NCBI GenBank assembly: GCA_026120185.1
Contig: JANUWF010001218.1
Coordinates: 2,356,001 to 2,420,000 of the forward strand
Direction of reading: 5' to 3'
Source of the DNA: Voacanga thouarsii
Lineage: Eukaryota > Streptophyta > Magnoliopsida > Gentianales > Apocynaceae
Length of the DNA: 64,000 nt
Positions 11,188 to 22,807 of the stretch are shown piece by piece. Both the position numbers and the translations under genes were made by a program. Every line of letters starts with the position of its first letter. Within the stretch, counting starts at the first letter, position 1. The notes beneath the pieces are model-generated. The model was not told the origin of the DNA, made no database searches, and worked only from the letters and a program-made list of their open reading frames with translations.

Positions 11188-11331
11188 TTAGCATTTTCTT
11201 GAGGAAAAGGCCCAAGAAAAAACATATGGGTGACAGATTTTGCTTGTTATGCAAACATGGTTGAAGGGATGCCTAATGAAGAGAGGCTTCGGCATAAGAG
11301 CGAGCCTATTGATCAGTGTAGAGAGTAACAT
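11188..11331 (-). CDS. Possible truncated gene start (47 aa, transit-peptide-like)
   Basis: A minus-strand ATG at 11331 opens a 47-residue frame starting MLLSTLINRLALMPKP, rich in Arg, Ser and hydrophobic residues with few acidic ones, as in a plant mitochondrial or plastid presequence. It ends at TAA 11188-11190. The upstream sequence (to about 11680) has CT-rich stretches and 'AACCCTA' motifs seen in plant 5' regions. No mature domain follows, so it could be the orphan first exon of a lost gene or chance. No family recognised. Confidence 0.22.
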   Translation of the reverse strand: MLLSTLINRLALMPKPLFIRHPFNHVCITSKICHPYVFSWAFSSRKC

Positions 11332-12259
11332 TCAAGCAGTTGATCAGCCACCGCTGCTGCCCATCCATTCTGCTCTATACAAGTAACGAGTGTCTGCGTA
11401 CTACTCCCAAAGAGTGGGGGGTATGGCGGTTTTTCAGTTTTTGGAATTGGAGGATAGGGTTTAATTTGCAACTTGGGCAGCTACGAATTTAGCGCTGAAT
11501 TTAGGGTTCTTGTCATAAAAGGTTTAAGAATGTTTGGTTCAGAGATTGAGGCCCTACCATACACTTCTTTAGGCTTAGCCTTTTGCTTTGATTGTTTTTG
11601 CAACCCTTCTTCCCACGCTTTCCTCCTCCCTCACTTTCTCCGAATTCTTCATTTTCGATTTTTCATTTTCTCATAAATTATGACATTGTGACAAAATTAT
11701 GGTTTAATTAATAGATTAATCGAAAAATATTTGACTCCAGATATTAAATTAAATAATAATAATAAAAGTAAATTCAAATAAAATTACAGGATTAAAATCA
11801 AAACTAATAACCTCATTATTATAAAGCACATATTATCTATCCGATTAAAAATGAAATTGAAGCAAGTTTTTTACCCCAACATTTGTCTTCATCCGAGCTG
11901 GTGTGAATTGGCAAAATCCTTATGCTTTCCAAAAGAAGGACAAGGAAAAGGCAAGTAGATATTGCTACTTAAAATAGTTCACAAATCATAAACTTAAAGA
12001 CAGTACTTAATAAATTTATTATAATTTAATATAAAAATATTATTATAAAGATTAAAAAAAATTAGCTAATCCTATTAAGTGTATTTTATATATTTCAAAT
12101 ATATTTACTTTCCTATGACGGGATCTTAAAAATTATAGTGACAAATAAAAATTTCTCTCTAGTTAATGAGTTTAAGAAAAAATAAATAAATAATTTTCAT
12201 TTTTTAATAATGAGTTATAATGAAAATCTACTCGCATCTTAAGAAGGAACATATTTAAT
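11332..12259. other. Intergenic, no gene seen
   Basis: 11340-11670 could be the promoter/5' region of the preceding short frame. 11670-12259 is AT-rich sequence without recognisable features. Confidence 0.4.
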
Positions 12260-12741
12260 CAATGTTTTCATAACCGGACCGGTCATCGAACCGAAAAGTT
12301 ACTGGTTTACGGTTTAATGGTCCAACCGTAATTAGACCGTAATTGAACCAGTAATATTATAATTTAAAAATTAAAAATATAATTATTTTTTTAAAAAAAT
12401 TGATTAATAATATAGTGTAATTTAAGTTCATAAAGATATAAATATTCAAATTCATGATTAAAACTAATCATTTTTACTTTATAACCAACAATCTAACACA
12501 TTAAAATAGTTTATTGAATTACATGATTTAATTTACCTCCAAAAATTATAAAATTTGACTCAATTTTTTTTTATAAATGACCGGTCCAACCGGTCCGATC
12601 GGCCGGTTCACGGTCCAACAGGCCGGTCCAAACCGATCTGAATGATCCTGTGCGATTTTTGAGTTGTCCGGTTTATTAGATTGAACCGGATCGGTTGAGG
12701 GATCGGTTCACGGTCCGACCGGTCCGGTCCCAAAAACAGTG
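12260..12741. mobile_element. Non-autonomous hAT-type MITE with 8-bp target duplication
   Basis: The left end CAATGTTTTCATAACCGGAC and the reverse complement of the right end (CACTGTTTTTGGGACCGGAC) are terminal inverted repeats that continue into an ACCGGTC core. The 8-bp TATTTAAT directly flanks both sides (12252-12259 and 12742-12749), the size expected for hAT superfamily insertion. The 482-bp interior is AT-rich, with CCGGTCCGACCGG-type repeats near both ends, and has no transposase. Confidence 0.88.
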
Positions 12742-13238
12742 TATTTAATTGATGATAAAGAAAGAAATATAACATTACTATTGCCCAAAACTTTTCATCA
12801 AACATTAGTGGCAATTGGAATGTAAAAAAAATAGTTCAAATTGAAATGTTAACATAAGATTATTTTTATATTATTATTTGATAAAAATACCTAATTATAA
12901 CAGAGTTAAAATACTCAAGAACTTTGCAAACTTGTTGCACTTCATACTGACATCAACCATATATATGACTAATTTAATGGTTATAAACATATTCAAACAA
13001 TAAGTTAAAATTAAAACAATAATTTAGTTGATATAATTTCTCGTTATTGAGTACGCAATCCTCTATTTGATGCTTACAAAACTCATGCCATCTCCTTCTA
13101 CTTTCCCTTATAATAATCATGATGCATAAAAACAACACAACTAAACTGAAATTTAAACTTTCCTATACATTGGGTACACAAATTCAACAACAAATCCTCA
13201 GTGAAATCGAAAGTTTTCTTTTTCTGTGTAGAAAAGAC

Positions 13239-14748
13239 TCATTCCCATTTGCTCCTCAGCTGTTGAATATGTATAAAATCATAAGTCATTGCAGCAACTC
13301 CATCCATTCTTCTCACCACAAAACTTTCAACTAACACATAAATTCCAAATTCCCTCCAATTCCCATTTCCTCCAAATTGCTCTTCTCTACTCATCTTTGC
13401 TTGCCTTCCTTCACCTCCTGACCATCCAACTCTCCCTTGCTCCCATTTCATTCTCTGAACTATTTCTTCCCTTAGCCCCACAGATGTTTCCTCTCCAATT
13501 GTGCCAAAAACTCTGAAGAAAATTGTCCCTTCAATGACATTTTTCTCGTCCCGCACAGCTTTTGGCCAGCAACATATGTATTTTCTGTGTCAAGAGTGAC
13601 ATCCACATGGACAGAATTCCCCTGATTATAGTAGTTCTGGCACGTGTATATCTGCTCCCATCTCTGCTCCAGTGTTATCTCATAGAAAATTGATCCTTTT
13701 ACCTGATCTTTCAATGTCCCTTCTCTGATAAACATGAAAGGACTATACCATTTCCCCACCGTGACAGATTCAGAAATTTTGTATGATAGTGGGAAGTCGA
13801 ATCCAGGAAGACGAGCGCGTAGATCAGCATTTATCCCCGGAGCTTCATGGAGTTGGTAGTTTTTGGGAGTTTTCGTGTAAATTGACCACCCTTTTCTTCT
13901 CAGGAAATATGGTGGAAAACCATCATGTGCAACAGATTTCGCGTAAAAGTATCCCTTACCAATGCACGCAGTTTCATAGTTAGCAATCTCAACTTGCTGA
14001 TAGATGTTCTTTGGATCTAATGGCCTTGGTTTGACATCTTTGACACTGCGACAGAAACAGCGTGTGGTCTTGTCTTCTTCCCTTGAACAAGTCAAGGCTT
14101 CCCTGATATGTTTTTCAGGAATGATCAGACACAATTCTATACAACATAAAATGTGTAGAGGAAGTTCAAGGTTTAAAGATTGTTTTGAGATATGTAATAG
14201 AAAGGAAGTGAAAAATTACAATATAAAGATTTTCAATTCAGGAACTGATTAAACAAACAGCAGCAATTCGGTTACAATTTGGCAAACAACTGATCATGTG
14301 ATGAATTTTTCTCTACCTGTTAAGCTCCTACTCTCCTTATTGCATTTATTTTGGTTGGTAACTACTGAAAAGGTTATGTAAAAGTATGCATAGCTAAGAA
14401 ACAAAGGGAAAAGAACAGGTTTAGCACATACCCTTTATGTTTACCGTGTGGTTTGATGGCATAGTAACGATTGGCAGACAAGGGAAGATCGAGAACTGGA
14501 ACGAGGACAACATCATCCAAACTCACATGTGAGTGTTCACCAGAACTTTGTTGATAGCGAACAGTCAAGTTCTTGTTCTGTGGAAATGGTAGATCCTGGA
14601 GGCTTCGGTTCTTGCACAGGCCAAAACAAGAATAAGTCTCTGATTCTTCATCCTGAATCACTAAATATCCTGAATTTGGACCCTGAGGTTGGTCTGAAAG
14701 AGAATCTGGAAACTTTCTATAGTGAGAAAGAGGCCTTGTTACATACAT
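13239..14748 (-). pseudogene. DUF1262 family gene, two exons, one frameshift
   Basis: Two exons on the minus strand: 14748-14432 and 14102-13239, with intron 14431-14103 (GTATGT...CAG). The start is the Met of MYVTRPLSHY, the usual N-terminus of the plant DUF1262 family; an in-frame Met 24 codons upstream is less likely. Motifs in order: GPNSGYLVIQDEESET, CFGLCKNRSLQ, then in exon 2 EALTCSREE, VKDVKPRPLDP, DGFPPYFLRRKGW, LEQRWEQIYTCQNYY, GEETSVGL and a C-terminal YVLVESFVVRRMDG ending at a stop at 13239. The frame breaks in an A-run (plus 13560-13563) between YVAGQK and RDEKN, where one base is missing; without that loss the gene would have about 393 codons. All other features are intact. Function of DUF1262 is unknown to me. 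A related pseudogene lies at 45375. Confidence 0.85.
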
Positions 14749-15377
14749 GTCTTCCAAAGCCAAAAGCTTCTCCTCTCCTGCGTTTCTTTCTGCTTGGTGG
14801 AGTTTCCTCTCTTGTACCACACAAAGAAAAAGATGAGATCAAAAGTACTCATAATGAAGATGCTTTGAATTCAAATACCTTCCAAACTTAAACAAGTTAG
14901 CCAATTCTATATTCACGGGTCCCACCATATGACAATAAGTTTCAATGTGATTGATAATGTTGGGATATTTGCTTTCACAGACGATTTGAAACGTCAAAGA
15001 ACACGGATCCTAGAAAATTAGGAGCTTCTTCATCAACATAGAAGATCTTAAACTGAAGTTAAAGTAGAAGATGACATTTTCGTTATCTCATGATTATATG
15101 TTTATACTCAATATTGTATGGTGTTGGAGTACAGAGATGTATGTGCTGTAGTATTGAGTTATCCTACCATATCTATAGCAGGACAAATTTTATTTGTGAT
15201 GCCAAGGATTGAATAAGAATCATTTTCATGTTCACTTCTCCAAAGAAGAAAATAGGGAGGAAAAGATCTCTTTCTTGCTTTTGTAAACTGACTGAATCTT
15301 GAGGTTCATAGGTTCTTGCAATTGTCAATAGATAGCAATTGAATCTAGACAAAAATGATATCTTCCATATGTGGTAG

Positions 15378-15743
15378 GTATTGAATGGAGCTTAGGCAAT
15401 GACGCATCAAATGCCACAGTCTTGGTTGCAAGTGAAGCACATGCAATAACATTAGCAATCGAGGGATTATTGGGAGTCGTTTTCACTATGGCTACTTTGA
15501 CAGATGAGATAATTGATCTTGGTGAGGTATGACTGTGAGTAAAGTCCTGGCTATTTCTTGCTTCTTTATATCTTTCATTGGCTAATCTTGGTTTCTTCAT
15601 TATTGAGCAATCAGATTGAATCCCCGAGATGTGATTCTGATCCACTAGCAAAATGTACTGGGAGAACTGCCATTCTTTATGTTTCAATGGTTGATTCAAT
15701 GTGGTTGACTATATTGGATGCTTTGTCCCTTATCTTGACAAAG
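15378..15743 (+). pseudogene. MON2 homologue fragment (two exons)
   Basis: Exon 1 (about 15378-15526) encodes IEWSLGNDASNATVLVASE and then EGLLGVVFTMATLTDEIIDL, followed by GTATGACTG. The intron ends at CAATCAG, and exon 2 (15615-15743) encodes IESPRCDSDPLAKCTG and SMVDSMWLTILDALSLILTK. This matches the internal region of plant MON2 homologues, large Golgi/endosome trafficking proteins related to BIG/Sec7 scaffold regions; it is only about 5-7% of such a protein. The exon ends at TAG, where an intact gene would splice on to a Ser-Gln-Gly continuation; one G of the donor seems lost. The fragment sits inside a Helitron-like segment, and intron retention argues for DNA-level capture rather than retroposition. 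Confidence 0.88.
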
Positions 15744-15763
15744 TAGGTATAAGTGTCATTTAA

Positions 15764-16699
15764 TGTCCATATTGATGATAGGAGTACCCAATACCCCACT
15801 TCCATGCCAATTGTTGTTCTTGACCTTGAGGAAGATGCACCTGCAAAAGAAGGTAGCAATCCAAGCCTTCAGTTTTATTTCCCATTAATTTTGGATGGAC
15901 TTTGCGTATCTTTGCAACTGAATTTCTTTTGCTTTAATGATCTACAGTGATTGGGAAGAGTTTGGTAGAATCAGGAAACGTTGAAAATGAATAGAAGAAA
16001 ACAGGTGAGACTGAATTGGATGCTCAGGGATCAACTGTCTCCTCCTCGAGTTCAGCTATTCCAAGCATGGATCAACTCCGTGAAGAGCTTTCTTGCACTG
16101 TAAGTGTTACAGTATCCATCCCCATTCTCCAACATCCCCGGATTGATCACCCATCATAAGTCTAAGTCTTCAACATTTCAATATTTGGTAATTTTGTAAG
16201 AGCACTTTGGTTGTTTCACAATTCATATGAGGTCTATTGATTTGGCAGATATGTTTGGAGATCTATTTTGAACCCAGCACCACTCCTTGTGGACATAGGT
16301 ATATCATCCATTAACTATTGAAACTAGGCTGTGCTAGGAACTGTTAATTGATCATTGTTTATAAGTAATTTTTCTTGGTAATTGCAGTTTTTGCAAAAAA
16401 ATGTTTGAGATCTACTGCTAACAAATGTGGAAAGTGATGCCCCAAATGCAGGCAGCTCATCAGGTACTCTTTTGTTGGAACAGTAACTTTTAAGCAAGAT
16501 TTGCCGGCCTTACACTTGAAAAGGCTTTAGATTATTATAATATACCGCCATAGAATGAGAATAACTTAGTCTTTTTATCTTGAAACACAGCAGCAATGGA
16601 AGGTCATGCACTGTGAACACAGTTCTTTGGAACACAATTCAACTGCTATTTCCTCAAGAAATTGAAACAAAAACAAGAAAAGCATCTGGCGATGAACAG
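15764..16699 (+). pseudogene. RING-HC finger gene fragment (several exons)
   Basis: Putative exons: about 15764-15873 (PIVVLDLEEDAPAKEGSNPS), 15951-16099 (ending IPSMDQLREELSCT), 16249-16298 (ICLEIYFEPSTTPCGH), 16388-16463 (FCKKCLRSTANKCGK then CPKCRQLI) and 16591-16699 (SNGRSCTVNTVLWNTIQLLF). Introns have GT-AG ends. Joined, they give a C3HC4 RING: CxxC, CxH, CxxC, CxxC. RING-HC proteins usually act as E3 ubiquitin ligases. In-frame stops (TAG in exon 2, TGA in the RING at GK*CPKC) and the lack of a promoter show a non-functional fragment. The subfamily is not identified. It lies about 20 bases after the MON2 fragment in the same orientation. Confidence 0.82.
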
Positions 16700-16977
16700 G
16701 ATTATGTATTCAGCATCTCATAATCTTATGCAAAGATTATAAGATTATACCATTCTTATTTGATTAATATTATTCATTTTTTCAATGTTTCCTTTTTTCT
16801 TATTGGTGGAGAATAATTCTTGCTGAGCTTTTACATGTTCATTCATTTATGTATTTTGGTAAGTTAGCATTATTTTCTAAAAATATATCCTAAAAGAAAA
16901 AAAATCAATTACATATGTAACTATTAAAACCCTTCTATCAAATACATCAAAAATTAAATTTCATAATGTATTTATAA

Positions 16978-16980
<3 letters not shown>

Positions 16981-17022
<42 letters not shown>
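16981..17022. repeat. (AT)n microsatellite
   Basis: A pure AT tract just inside the Helitron 3' hairpin. Confidence 0.95.
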
Positions 17023-17025
<3 letters not shown>

Positions 17026-17053
17026 TCCCCTGCATTGCACGGTAACAACCTAG

Positions 17054-17569
17054 TGAAAAAGAACAAAAAGAAACATTCTTCATCTGAATTTCTAAAGTGT
17101 TTATTCAGTAGTAGATAAGAATAAATCAAATGATAAGCACACAGTTTACAAGAATCTCTCCAAAAAGAGAGGAGCATAAAAAAATTGAAAAGCTTGTATA
17201 CAAATATCATATAGTAATATAAATATATGACACATAAATTTACAATTAATAATATATAATATTTTAAATTTTTTTTTATTAAGGAGAGGTTTAAGTTTTT
17301 GAAATGATAATAAGGGTTTAAGTAGATAGAGATTTATTTGAATTGAGTTTTGTAAAAAATTATTAAATATAAAAAATTATGTAAAGTTAAAGAGAAAATA
17401 TATGTTATAAATAAATAATTATATAATTTAAATTAAATTAAAATTTTGATTTGTAATGAAAATTAAAAATTATTATCTAAATATAATCGTATGATTGATA
17501 TGTCAACTTTGGTGGACAAGAGGAACCAGATAGTTGATGTGACTTTGTAAACAGCCAAGGACACTGTAG
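17054..17569. other. AT-rich intergenic
   Basis: No gene seen. AT-rich with poly-T and TAAA-type stretches. Confidence 0.5.
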
Positions 17570-18460
17570 ACAAAGAGTTTTAGGATAAAATATATTTTCA
17601 AGATTAAAAGAAAATTACATATTTTAATCTTGATTAATTAAAATTAATTCATGAACAAATATAATTATTCTTGAATTAATTAATATAATTGGGCTATCAT
17701 TAAAAGCCCATTAAATCCAATGGATTATAAAATTGGACTATTGAAATTGGGCTATTGTTAATGGTCCATTTTACATTAAATCCAATATATTTTGAATTAA
17801 ATGGAATTGGACTAGGCCCTAAAGTTGGATTTTTGAAAATCTCATAACCCAAATATAATGTGGATTAAATGAAATTGGACTAAAACATAAATTAAGCGCA
17901 GGTAATCTTAAACCCAAGTCCATTAAGGTTTATTGGGAGACTTCTTCAAAATCCCACATCGAATATTAATGCTAAAATCAATGGATTTTTGGCCTATAAA
18001 TAGGGTCTTCCCTCAATGATTTAAGTCACTCTTGAGATTCTCAAGTTCAAAACAAATAAGAGGCATCAAACATTCAAGCTTCATCAAATTTAAGGTTTAG
18101 AAGCTTCATCAAATTTAAAGTTCAAAATCGTTCATTAAATTCAAGGTTCAGAATCTTCTTTAAATTTCAAGGCGTTCATCTTGCTCTGTATCAAACAAGT
18201 CTCGAAAGCTTGGCAATCAAGTATTCGTTATCAAATCCCGTTCGATTCGAGATCAAACTCTTCAGCCTCGAATCAACGTTTTTCAAAAAGAGAAGAATCG
18301 GAGGACTTATCCTATAATTTAGGACTTCTTTGGAGATTTGTAACCATTTTTCATATTTACTAAATATTTTGTAAATTTCGATATTTTTGTTGTCTTATTT
18401 GCAGACTTGATATTTGTCGTCTATAAATTTCTGGCACGCCCAGTGGGACAATCTCTGCCT
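17570..18460 (+). repeat. LTR-like block with TATA box and primer-site-like motif
   Basis: AT-rich block with repeated 'TTGGGCTA/GCCCATTAAA' phrases, a strong TATA box (CCTATAAATAGGG, about 17993-18005), then CT/TC-rich leader sequence. It ends at TTTCTGGCACGCCCAGTGGG (18430-18449), a sequence type that follows LTRs of some plant LTR retrotransposons. This suggests a solo or truncated LTR of a second element, distinct from the copia element whose own primer site is at 18629. Start is approximate. Confidence 0.45.
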
Positions 18461-18628
18461 CCCATCTCTTCTCTTCAAATCAATCCCAAGTTCAAGTACA
18501 AGCACAAAATAACAATTAATGGGCTTTATTGGGCATTAAAATCTCCTTGCATCCGCTTGTCCTATTGGTCTACCCTTTCGCCACACCAGGGAAAAATAAC
18601 AATTACTTTGTGCTATTTTCCCAACAAA

Positions 18629-18640
18629 TGGTATCAGAGC
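18629..18640 (+). promoter_or_regulatory. Primer binding site of copia element A
   Basis: TGGTATCAGAGC is the perfect initiator-tRNA-Met complementary primer site of plant Ty1/copia elements. The preceding bases should be the end of a 5' LTR, but no matching 3' LTR is present. Confidence 0.9.
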
Positions 18641-18757
18641 TTTATTGGGGTAATAACATCTACTTATCGTATCCTCTGCGGTTGCTACTAAAGTGGACCC
18701 TCCGCATCGAAATTAAGTTAGATTATTATTTACTTTTTTAAAGTCTAGACGGGGACC

Positions 18758-21700
18758 ATGGAAGTGAAGACAAGCAAAATGATTAATTTAAATGGCATGA
18801 ATTACCACATATGGAGAAACAAAATGAAGGATCTCCTATTTATGCCGAAGATGCATCTACAAGTGTTTAGTACAACTAAACCTGAGAACAAGACAGACGA
18901 GGAATGGGAATTTGAGCATGAGCAAGTTTGTGGCTTCATCCAATAGTTTGTCGAAGACAATGTGTACAATCACATTTGTAACGAGACTCATGCACGAACG
19001 TTGTGGAGCAAGCTAGAGGAGTTGTATGCTTCTAAAACCGGCAACAACAAATTATTTTATTTGACAAGGCTACTCTAGATGAAGTACCGAGAGGGTACGT
19101 CGATGGCAAATCATTTAATGATATGCAGGGGATCATAGAGTAGCTGTCAAGGATGGGCATTAAAATTGACAATGAAGTACTCGCACTTTTGGTGCTGACA
19201 TCCCTACCAAAGTCTTGGGAGACTTTGAAGATTTCAATCACCAATTCTGCACTAAATGGTGTAGTAAATATAGAATTTGTCAAAAGTGGAGTCCTAAATG
19301 AAGAAATGAGAAGAAAAGCACAAGGATCCACTTCATCGCAGCAGGATGTCCTTGTTGCAGAATCTAGGGGGAGGAGTTAGGCCAAAAGTTCAAAGTCCAG
19401 GGATAAAAGCTAGGGAAAGTCAAATAAGTATGCCAATGTGGAGTGCCATCACTATAAACAAAAAGTCACATCAAGAAGTTCTATCGAAAGTTCAAGAAAG
19501 ATCAGAAGAAGAACAAAGGCAAAGGGAAGACCCAAGATGACAGCAGTGATGAGGAATAGATCCATGTTGCCGAGGAGTTCAACATTGTCACTGAAGAAGA
19601 CATTGTCAACCTTTCAACCCACGAGACCAGTTGGATAGTTGACAGTGGCGCTACTATTCACATGACATCTTGAAGGGAATTCTTCTCTTCTTACACACTA
19701 TGTGATTTTGGTGTTGTCAGAATCAGAAATAAAGATTATTCAAAAGTTGCAGGAAAAGAAGATGTTTGTTTGAAGATAAAGAATGGTATGCAGTTAGTCT
19801 TAAAGGATGTCATGCATATTCCAGATATGCGTTTGAACTTGATCTCAGTCGGGAGGCTAGATGATGAAGGTTACTGCAACACCTTCTATAATGGCTAGTG
19901 GAAGCTCACCAAAGGTTCATTGGTGGTGGCCAGAGGGAAAAAGTACTCAAAATTGTACATGTGCAGGTAAAGCTCTCCCAGGATGCTGTGAACGCAGTGG
20001 AGAATAATAGTATAGTTAAGTTATGGTATAAGCGGCTCGGTCATATGAGTGAACAAAGTGTGACCCGTTTAACCAAGAAAAATGTACTACCTGGATTAGA
20101 TCAGGTCCATTTGAAGAAGTGTGCTGATTGTCTTGCGGGAAAGTAAAATAGAGTTGCTTTCAAGAGTTCTCCTCCTTCTAGAATGAAGAATGTGTTGGAT
20201 CTAATACATTAAAACTTGTATGGGCCAATGCCAAAGTCACTTGGTGGTGCTCAATACTTTGTAACTTTCATTGATGATCATTCTCGAAATATATGGGTGT
20301 ATCTTCTGAAGACTAAAGACCAGGTCCTGGAGGTCTTTAAGTAGTTTTTATCTCGGATGGAGAGACAGACCGGCAAGGAGCTAAAGTGCATTCACACAGA
20401 TAATGGTGGAGAGTATACAAGACCCTTTCATACTTACTGTGAGAAGCATGGTATTCGACATCAAACGACATTGCCAAAGACGTCGTAGTTGAATGGTTTG
20501 TTTGAGAGGACGAACAGGATTTTGATGGAGAGAGTTAGATGTATACTCTCACATGTAAAGTTGTCAAAGATATTTTGGGGTGAGGCTATACTAGCAGTTG
20601 CTCACATATTAATTCTTTCAACGTGTGTCCCTCTATAGTATGATACTCCAGAAAGAGTATGGTCAGGAAAGGATGTTTCCTATGATCATCTGCGGGTATT
20701 TGGCTGCAAGGCCTTTGTGCATGTGCCAAAAGATGAGAGATCCAAGCTTGATGTCAAGACGCGACAGTACGTGTTTATTGGCTATGGTCAAGATCAACTT
20801 GGCTATAGATTTATGATCTAGTGCAAAAGAAGCTTGTTAGAAGCCATGATGCGGTGTTTGTTGAGGATGAGACCATTGAAGACATCGAGAAAGCCCAGAA
20901 TAATGCTTCCAAATCTAATGGTGGTTCAACAAACATAGAGCTAGTTCCTTCAATGACGGTGCCAAGAGAAGTTGAAGATGAAGCTCTTAATGATCAACCT
21001 AAGGTAGGTGATCCGATTGCTCCCTTTGAAATGCCATCAGATACTTCTAATGATGAAGGTGTTCATGATCAACCACTAGCTCCAGTAGGTTCTCCAATTC
21101 TGAGGAGATCTGATAGAGTCAGACGATGCTCTACCAAATATCCTAAAGAACAGTATATGATACTAATTGACGGGGGAGAATCAGAAAGCTTCTAAGAAGC
21201 AATGGATGATGAACACAATAAGCGTGGATTGAAGCCATGCAAAAAAAGATGAGTTCCTTGCATAAGAACAAAACTTTTGAGCTGGTGTTGTTACCAAAAG
21301 GTAAGAGGGCTTTGAAAAACAAGTAGGTGTTCAGGATCAATCATGAAGAACATAATCTCCAGTCATGGTACAAAGCCAGATTACTCGTAAAGGGATTTCA
21401 CCAAAGGAAAGTGATTGACTTTTGTGAGATTTCTCACCAGTGGTGAAGATGCCATCCATTAGAACAGTGTTGAGGTTAGCAGCAAGCCTCGACCTGGAGA
21501 TTGAGCAGATGGATGTGAAGATTGCCTTCTTTTACGGTGACTTGGAGGAAAAGATATAAATGGAGCAGCCAGAGGGTTTCAAAGTAAAAGGAAAAGAGGA
21601 CTATGTCTGTAAGCTTAAGAAAAGCTTATATGGTTTGAAGTAGGCACCAAGACAGTGGTATAAGAAGTTTGAGTCTATGATGAGAGAGCAAAGCTACAAG

Positions 21701-22690
21701 AAGACTACTGCAGACCACTGTGTGTTTGTGCAGAATTTCTCTGATGATGATTTCATTATTTTTTTACTCTATGTGGATGACATGTTGATCATTGGCCAGA
21801 ATATTATTAGAATAAATAGCTTTAAAAAGTAGTTAAGTAAGTCATTTGCCATGAAAGACTTGGGGCTAGCAAGACAAATTCTTGGTATTAAAATAACCAG
21901 AGACAGAGGCGCTAAGAAATTATGGTTATCACAAGAGAAGTATATTGAGAAGATACTTCAAAGGTTCAATATGGATAAAGCTAAAACGGTTAGTTGTCCT
22001 CTTGCTAATTACTTTAGGTTGAGTAACAGGCAGTGCCCTTCTACAGAGGATGAAAAGGATGAAATGAATAAAGTTCCATATGCTTCAGCAATTAGGAGTT
22101 TGATGTATGCGATGGTGTGTACACGGCCAGATATTGCTTACTCAGTGGCGTGGTGGGTCGATTCCTTTCAAATCCTGAGAAGGAACACTGGAATGTAGTT
22201 AAGTGGATTCTCAAGTATCTCCGTGGTACCTCCAAAATGTGTTTTGTGTTTTGGATATGGAAAACCTATGTTAGTAGGCTACACAGATGCTAATATGGTT
22301 GGTGATATTGACTCGAGAAAGTCTACATCAGGATATCTGATTACATTTGCAGGGCAAGTTGTGTCATGATAGTCAAGATTACAGAAGTGTATTGCTCTCT
22401 CAACAATTGAAGCGAAGCTTATTGCAGTAACTGAAGCATGTAAGGAGTTGTTGTGGATGAAGAAGTTCTTAAGTGAATTTGATTTTTATCAAGATAAGTA
22501 TGAGTTGTTTTGTAACAGTCAGAGTGTAATTCACATTGGGAAGAATTCTTCCTTTTATTCTAAATCGAAACATATTGATATGAGATATCACTAGATCAGA
22601 TATGTATTGGAGAAGAAACTACTACAACTTAAAAAAATTCACACAGATGAGAATGGGTCAGACATATTGGGTGGCAAATTGGCAATGAAG
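18758..22690 (+). pseudogene. Copia A gag-pol
   Basis: ATG at 18758 begins gag. Subsequent blocks, with stops and frameshifts between them: a damaged zinc knuckle (VECHHY near 19437), protease VDSGATIHMTS near 19640, integrase LWYKRLGHMSEQSV near 20025, FVTFIDDHSR near 20260, HTDNGGEY near 20395, RT MDVKIAFFYGDLEEK near 21510, YVDDMLIIGQ near 21772, FAMKDLGLARQILGIKITRD near 21847, and RNase H STIEAKLIAVTEACKE near 22405 and SKSKHIDMRYH near 22565. Several stops sit where the family has Gln, Trp or Arg, for example SLYGLK*AP and GATIHMTS*REF. That pattern fits C-to-T decay of a silenced element. The catalytic YVDD is still readable, but no frame spans a full domain set. Confidence 0.88.
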
Positions 22691-22807
22691 AATTCACACT
22701 AAATCTTTATGCCTTCTCAAATGACGCATTTTGCATTTTTTCTTTGATAATTTTTCTTTTGCATTTCCTCTCTTTTTTTCCCCCTGTGAGAAAAAGTATT
22801 GTCTTTA

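Larger units (their letters stand above)
14900..17053 (+). mobile_element. Helitron-like element carrying host gene fragments
   Basis: The right end has the Helitron 3' signature: a short GC-rich hairpin (CCCTGCATTGCACGG, 17028-17042) followed at once by TAACAAC and CTAG (17050-17053), then T. Inside are intron-containing fragments of two unrelated genes in the same orientation, as expected for Helitron capture. No Rep/helicase gene is present, so it is non-autonomous. The 5' end is not certain; TCTATATTCACGGG near 14906 is a candidate but lacks the usual preceding A. Confidence 0.6.
18629..22700 (+). mobile_element. Ty1/copia element A (decayed, TNT1-like)
   Basis: Starts with an intact primer site and ends in the RNase H region with no recognisable 3' LTR, so it is 3'-truncated. 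The internal order gag-protease-integrase-RT-RNase H is copia. The gag start (MEVKTSKMINLNGMNYHIWR) and VDSGATIHMTS protease motif resemble the TNT1/Tork type. Many stops make it inactive. Copia B has inserted about 100 bp after its end. Confidence 0.88.
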
